A stretch of 17,762 nucleotides of DNA from Baffinella frigidus. Taxonomy: Eukaryota; Cryptophyceae; Cryptomonadales; Baffinellaceae. The notes under the pieces are model-generated. The model was not told the DNA's origin, made no database searches, and saw only the letters and a list, made by a program, of their open reading frames with translations. Numbering within the stretch: position 1 is the first letter of the stretch; every line of letters starts with the position of its first letter. The stretch is from contig MU646836.1 in NCBI GenBank assembly GCA_026770585.1, forward strand, positions 258,806 through 276,567. The letters are read 5' to 3'. Position numbers and translations under genes: made by a program. Below, in pieces: positions 16,501 through 17,762 of the stretch.

Positions 16501-17681
16501 GTTGTGTGGCGCGGACTTCGTGAGGACTGGGAGCGCCATGTCCTCGAATGCTCTCACTGCAGCAACGCGACGAGCTTGAGCACCGCGACCAAGTCTCTCG
16601 TCGAGCTCTTCAGAGGCGTCCTCGAGTGCGACCTTCTCGAGTGCGAGCCATCAAGCACGCGTCATCCTCCCCACACCTCGCAGCCTGCGTCCGACACGGA
16701 TGAGCCCAGCAAGGAGATGGCGCGGCTTGCGGCGGCGGAGGCGTGTGCGTCGGCGGTGGAAGCAGAGCACACCGCGGCCGTGCAGACGCTCCAGGCCTCT
16801 CTCGCGAAGCAGACCCAGCTCGCCGAGAAGCTCGGCCACTCAAGCGAGGTGTCCTAAACCCGAAACCCGAAACCCGAAACCCGAACCCCTCAACCCTCAA
16901 ATCCTGAGCCCTGGACCCTGAATCCTGAACCCTGAACGCTGGACCCTCAACCCTGGACCCTGGACCCTGGACCCTGGAACCTCAACCCTCAACCCTCAAA
17001 CATTAACCCGCAACTTTCAACTCTCAAGCCTCAACCCTACACCCTCAACCCTAAACACTCAATCCTACACCCTCAACCCTCAGCCCTCAACCCCGAACCC
17101 TGAACCCTGAACCCTACACCCTCAACCAGGCGTTGGCTCTCGAGAACCGTGTTCTGCGGAAGCGCGTGAGCAACCTCTCATCGCAAGCGGACCTCTACAC
17201 CCCGCCGCCGCCGCCGCCGCCGCCGGACGCCACCAAGGAGGCGGAGCGCGCGCGCACGATGGAGGAGCAAATGTCCGCGCTGCAGGAGCGCTCGAGCGTT
17301 GGGGAGTCGCTGCAGAGCCTTCTTGCCAGCGCGCGGCAGCAGCTCGCGCAGCACCAGCAGGTGCCGCACCACCTGGCTGTGCGCACCATCCTCGCGCTCG
17401 GGCCCGTCGTGCTCCACTCCGCCGACGACGCCGCCACGGGGCTGTGCGTGTGCGACTCGCTGGGGACGATCCTGCACGTGACGCCCGGGTTCTCGCGCGC
17501 GACGGGCTACTCCAAGGAGGCGGCGGTCGGCTGCCGGCTCCTCTCGGTCCTCTGCGGCCCCGAGACCGACGAGGACACGTACATGACGATGCTGGAGAGC
17601 ATCGCGTCGGGCAAGGCGTTTGACACGTGCGTGTACGGGATGCACGAGGAGGGGCACGACGCGTGGTTCCAGCTGCACCAG
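12992..17681 (+). CDS. Multi-PAS (LOV-like) domain protein, six exons, 3' end beyond the window
   Basis: Exons 12992-13520, 14178-14709, 14822-14900, 15153-15236, 15655-16848 and 17130-17681 join with matching phases (1, 2, 0, 0, 0) into 990 open codons. At least five PAS-fold domains are visible: residues about 70-167, 187-287, 303-405, 424-515 and 904 to beyond 990. Each carries the LOV/PAS loop GPGTE, GPGTD, GPATD, GPQTD or GPETD. In LOV photoreceptors the context is G-R-N-C-R-F-L-Q-G-P; here the cysteine position is Ile105, Leu222 and Leu460 in domains 1, 2 and 4, so flavin-cysteinyl photochemistry is not expected. Residues about 540-750 are a Cys-bearing region I do not recognise, followed by a coiled coil (about 757-880, broken by eight prolines at 832-839). 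There is no visible transmembrane segment. By family knowledge a signalling or scaffold role is likely; no output domain is in view. The start at 12992 is the first ATG after an in-frame stop at 12944, but an upstream exon is possible. Confidence 0.8.
13521..14177 (+). other. Intron 1, with a possible symmetric cassette exon
   Basis: GTGACC to GAACCGCAG, 657 bp, with no telomere-like repeats. Inside it, TTCTTTTATTGCCAG is a strong acceptor at 13645. The DNA after it reads DHLKPPETPRT in the correct phase and meets phase-compatible donors after 13678 (G|GTAGTC) or 13708 (C|GTCAGG). Inclusion of 33 or 63 bp would keep the frame and lengthen the linker between PAS 1 and PAS 2. The rest of the intron shows only motif-free open frames. 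Confidence 0.5.
14178..14709 (+). CDS. Multi-PAS gene, second exon (PAS 2 and start of PAS 3)
   Basis: The acceptor is GAACCGCAG and the donor AAGCG|GTGCGA. It encodes PAS 2 with VVGRDLKVIHGPGTD (217-231), an ungapped match to the LOV loop with Leu222 in place of Cys. The first half of PAS 3 follows (STLIIDHVSNTITHISEQTA, then CKLAAFFGPATD). Reading on past the donor loses PAS similarity, and the downstream frame regains it only after splicing. The 5' 95 bases are duplicated at 1484. Confidence 0.85.
14710..14821 (+). other. Intron 2, 112 bp, with direct repeats at its ends
   Basis: The intron runs GTGCGA to GTTCCGCAG. GGTGCG spans the 5' junction and recurs exactly at the 3' junction. It contains no telomere-like repeats. 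It is supported by the PAS 3 frame, which breaks at the donor and resumes exactly at the acceptor. Confidence 0.8.
14822..14900 (+). CDS. Multi-PAS gene, third exon (PAS 3 middle)
   Basis: This is a 79-bp exon encoding CVNAAVIGTLDVSPLLVTLY and RLDAKP (residues 355-380). It corresponds to the PAS helix after the GPxTD loop and the next strand, parallel to LLARLVEVAMSGG in PAS 4. It enters in phase 2 and leaves in phase 0 at CCG|GTGCGC. Confidence 0.8.
14901..15152 (+). other. Intron 3, 252 bp
   Basis: The intron runs GTGCGC, then a C-run of about 12, to GGCGGGCAG. No telomere-like repeats are present. The flanking exons join in phase 0 and complete PAS 3. Confidence 0.7.
15153..15236 (+). CDS. 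Multi-PAS gene, fourth exon (PAS 3 end)
   Basis: Twenty-eight codons include VVCRVGFVPVLGSTMQVTHL and end in SKHE. These are the last two strands of PAS 3 and align with LLATMSYTPLVTSSLSVTHV of PAS 2. The exon is bounded by GGGCAG and GAG|GTGCAA, phase 0 on both sides. Confidence 0.8.
15455..15650. repeat. Telomere-like array in intron 4 (15237-15654)
   Basis: The last ~200 bp of intron 4 is CCCTACA, CCCTCAA and CCCTAAA heptamers, ending CCCTAAACCCCCACGCCGAAAGCAG at the acceptor (quoted in two parts: repeats, then CACGCCGAAAGCAG). The 5' half of the intron is unrelated sequence with a C-run near 15265 and a doubled GGGTCCACCA at 15309. Confidence 0.92.
15655..16848 (+). CDS. Multi-PAS gene, fifth exon (PAS 4, unknown region, coiled coil)
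   Basis: This exon is 398 codons, phase 0 at both ends. PAS 4 includes RAPHTLHHGNATWKHAFGFE (residues 432-451) and GQPLETLYGPQTD, with Leu460 at the LOV cysteine position. Residues about 520-560 are a Pro/Ala/Thr linker. About 560-740 holds an unrecognised region with a Trp/Arg-rich stretch (DALWRLRERGWMRSWRWEAE) and HVLECSHC. The coiled coil starts near EMARLAAAEACASAVEAEH. If the donor GAG|GTGTCC at 16849 were not used, translation would stop at TAA 16855-16857. Confidence 0.85.
16849..17129 (+). repeat. Intron 5, made almost wholly of telomere-like heptamers
   Basis: From GTGTCCTAAACCC to CCCTCAACCAG, 281 bp of CCCGAAA, CCCTGGA, CCCTGAA, CCCTCAA and related units. Apart from the splice sites it has about three AG and no GT dinucleotides by eye. 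The flanking exons join in phase 0 within one coiled coil. Confidence 0.85.
17130..17681 (+). CDS. Multi-PAS gene, sixth exon (coiled coil, polyproline, PAS 5 start)
   Basis: The exon continues the coiled coil (ALALENRVLRKRVSNL), has an eight-proline run encoded by CCG repeats, a second helical segment to about residue 880, and then PAS 5: GLCVCDSLGTILHVTPGFSR and TGYSKEAAVGCRLLSVLCGP followed by ETD. PAS 5 is the most LOV-like start, but the loop has one extra residue; Cys941 and Cys948 flank the usual position, which is Leu944. The donor is CACCAG|GTTTGC, phase 0. Confidence 0.8.
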
Positions 17682-17762
17682 GTTTGCACCCTACACCCTG
17701 CACCCTGCACCCTGCACCCTGCATCCTACACCCTACACCCTACACCCTACACCCTACACCCT
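17682..17762. repeat. Telomere-like start of intron 6
   Basis: After the donor GTTTGC the sequence is CCCTGCA and then CCCTACA heptamers up to the window edge. The next exon of the multi-PAS gene is outside the window. Confidence 0.9.

Noticed and set aside
16849-16857. Gene end at TAA 16855-16857
   Set aside because: GAG|GTGTCC is a donor, and a phase-matched exon that continues the coiled coil follows at 17130. Kept as a possible alternative end.
17130-17681. Canonical LOV photoreceptor domain in PAS 5
   Set aside because: TGYSKEAAVG and GPETD fit LOV, but the loop has an extra residue and no Cys at the adduct position.

Overview
The window looks like eukaryotic nuclear DNA from a subtelomere. 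It opens with 13 uninterrupted CCCTAAA heptamers, the plant/algal-type telomere repeat written as the C-rich strand at a left chromosome end. Coding segments are GC-rich and split by GT-AG introns, and degenerate heptamers (CCCTAAA, CCCTGAA, CCCTCAA, CCCTACA, CCCTGCA, CCATAAA) fill many non-coding stretches. A photosynthetic protist is my best guess (cryptophyte or prasinophyte as examples). That lineage call is inference; oomycetes and some alveolates share the telomere repeat.

Layout. 1-130: telomeric array. 141-1008: the 3' end of a coiled-coil gene whose upstream part is missing at the telomere. 1009-4720: a repeat-rich subtelomeric patchwork holding an 82% identical relic of a PAS-gene exon (1475-1580), dispersed duplications, a 39-bp tandem repeat and two adjoining minisatellites (19 bp x 8, then 17 bp x about 11). 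4720-6166: weak exon candidates, one diverged tandem duplication, and a probable terminal exon preceded by a telomere-like intron. 6167-7920: mostly unassigned, with a perfect hairpin and a 450-bp telomere-like array. 7921-9095: two WD40-repeat exons on the minus strand, a 13-bp inverted repeat beside them, and the only G-rich (opposite-strand) telomere-like array. 9096-11740: a 27-bp tandem repeat, 1.6 kb of degenerate telomere-like DNA, a 60-bp tandem repeat and a CCCTCAA array. 11768-12991: a foldback element and duplicated subtelomeric sequence. 12992-17762: a six-exon, 5'-to-mid portion of a large multi-PAS protein gene that runs off the right edge.

The main result is the multi-PAS gene, which I assembled by checking splice phases by hand. 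Six exons join in one open frame of 990 codons encoding at least five PAS/LOV-like domains. The domains keep a LOV-like GPxTD/E loop, but the position of the flavin-adduct cysteine is Leu or Ile wherever the alignment is ungapped. A second theme runs through the window: introns are packed with telomere-like heptamers right up to the splice acceptor, with the C-rich strand always on the sense strand of the host gene, including the minus-strand WD40 gene. The left-end coiled-coil gene, the 1.5-kb relic and the right-end gene are related, so this subtelomere appears to carry a locally duplicated PAS/coiled-coil gene family.
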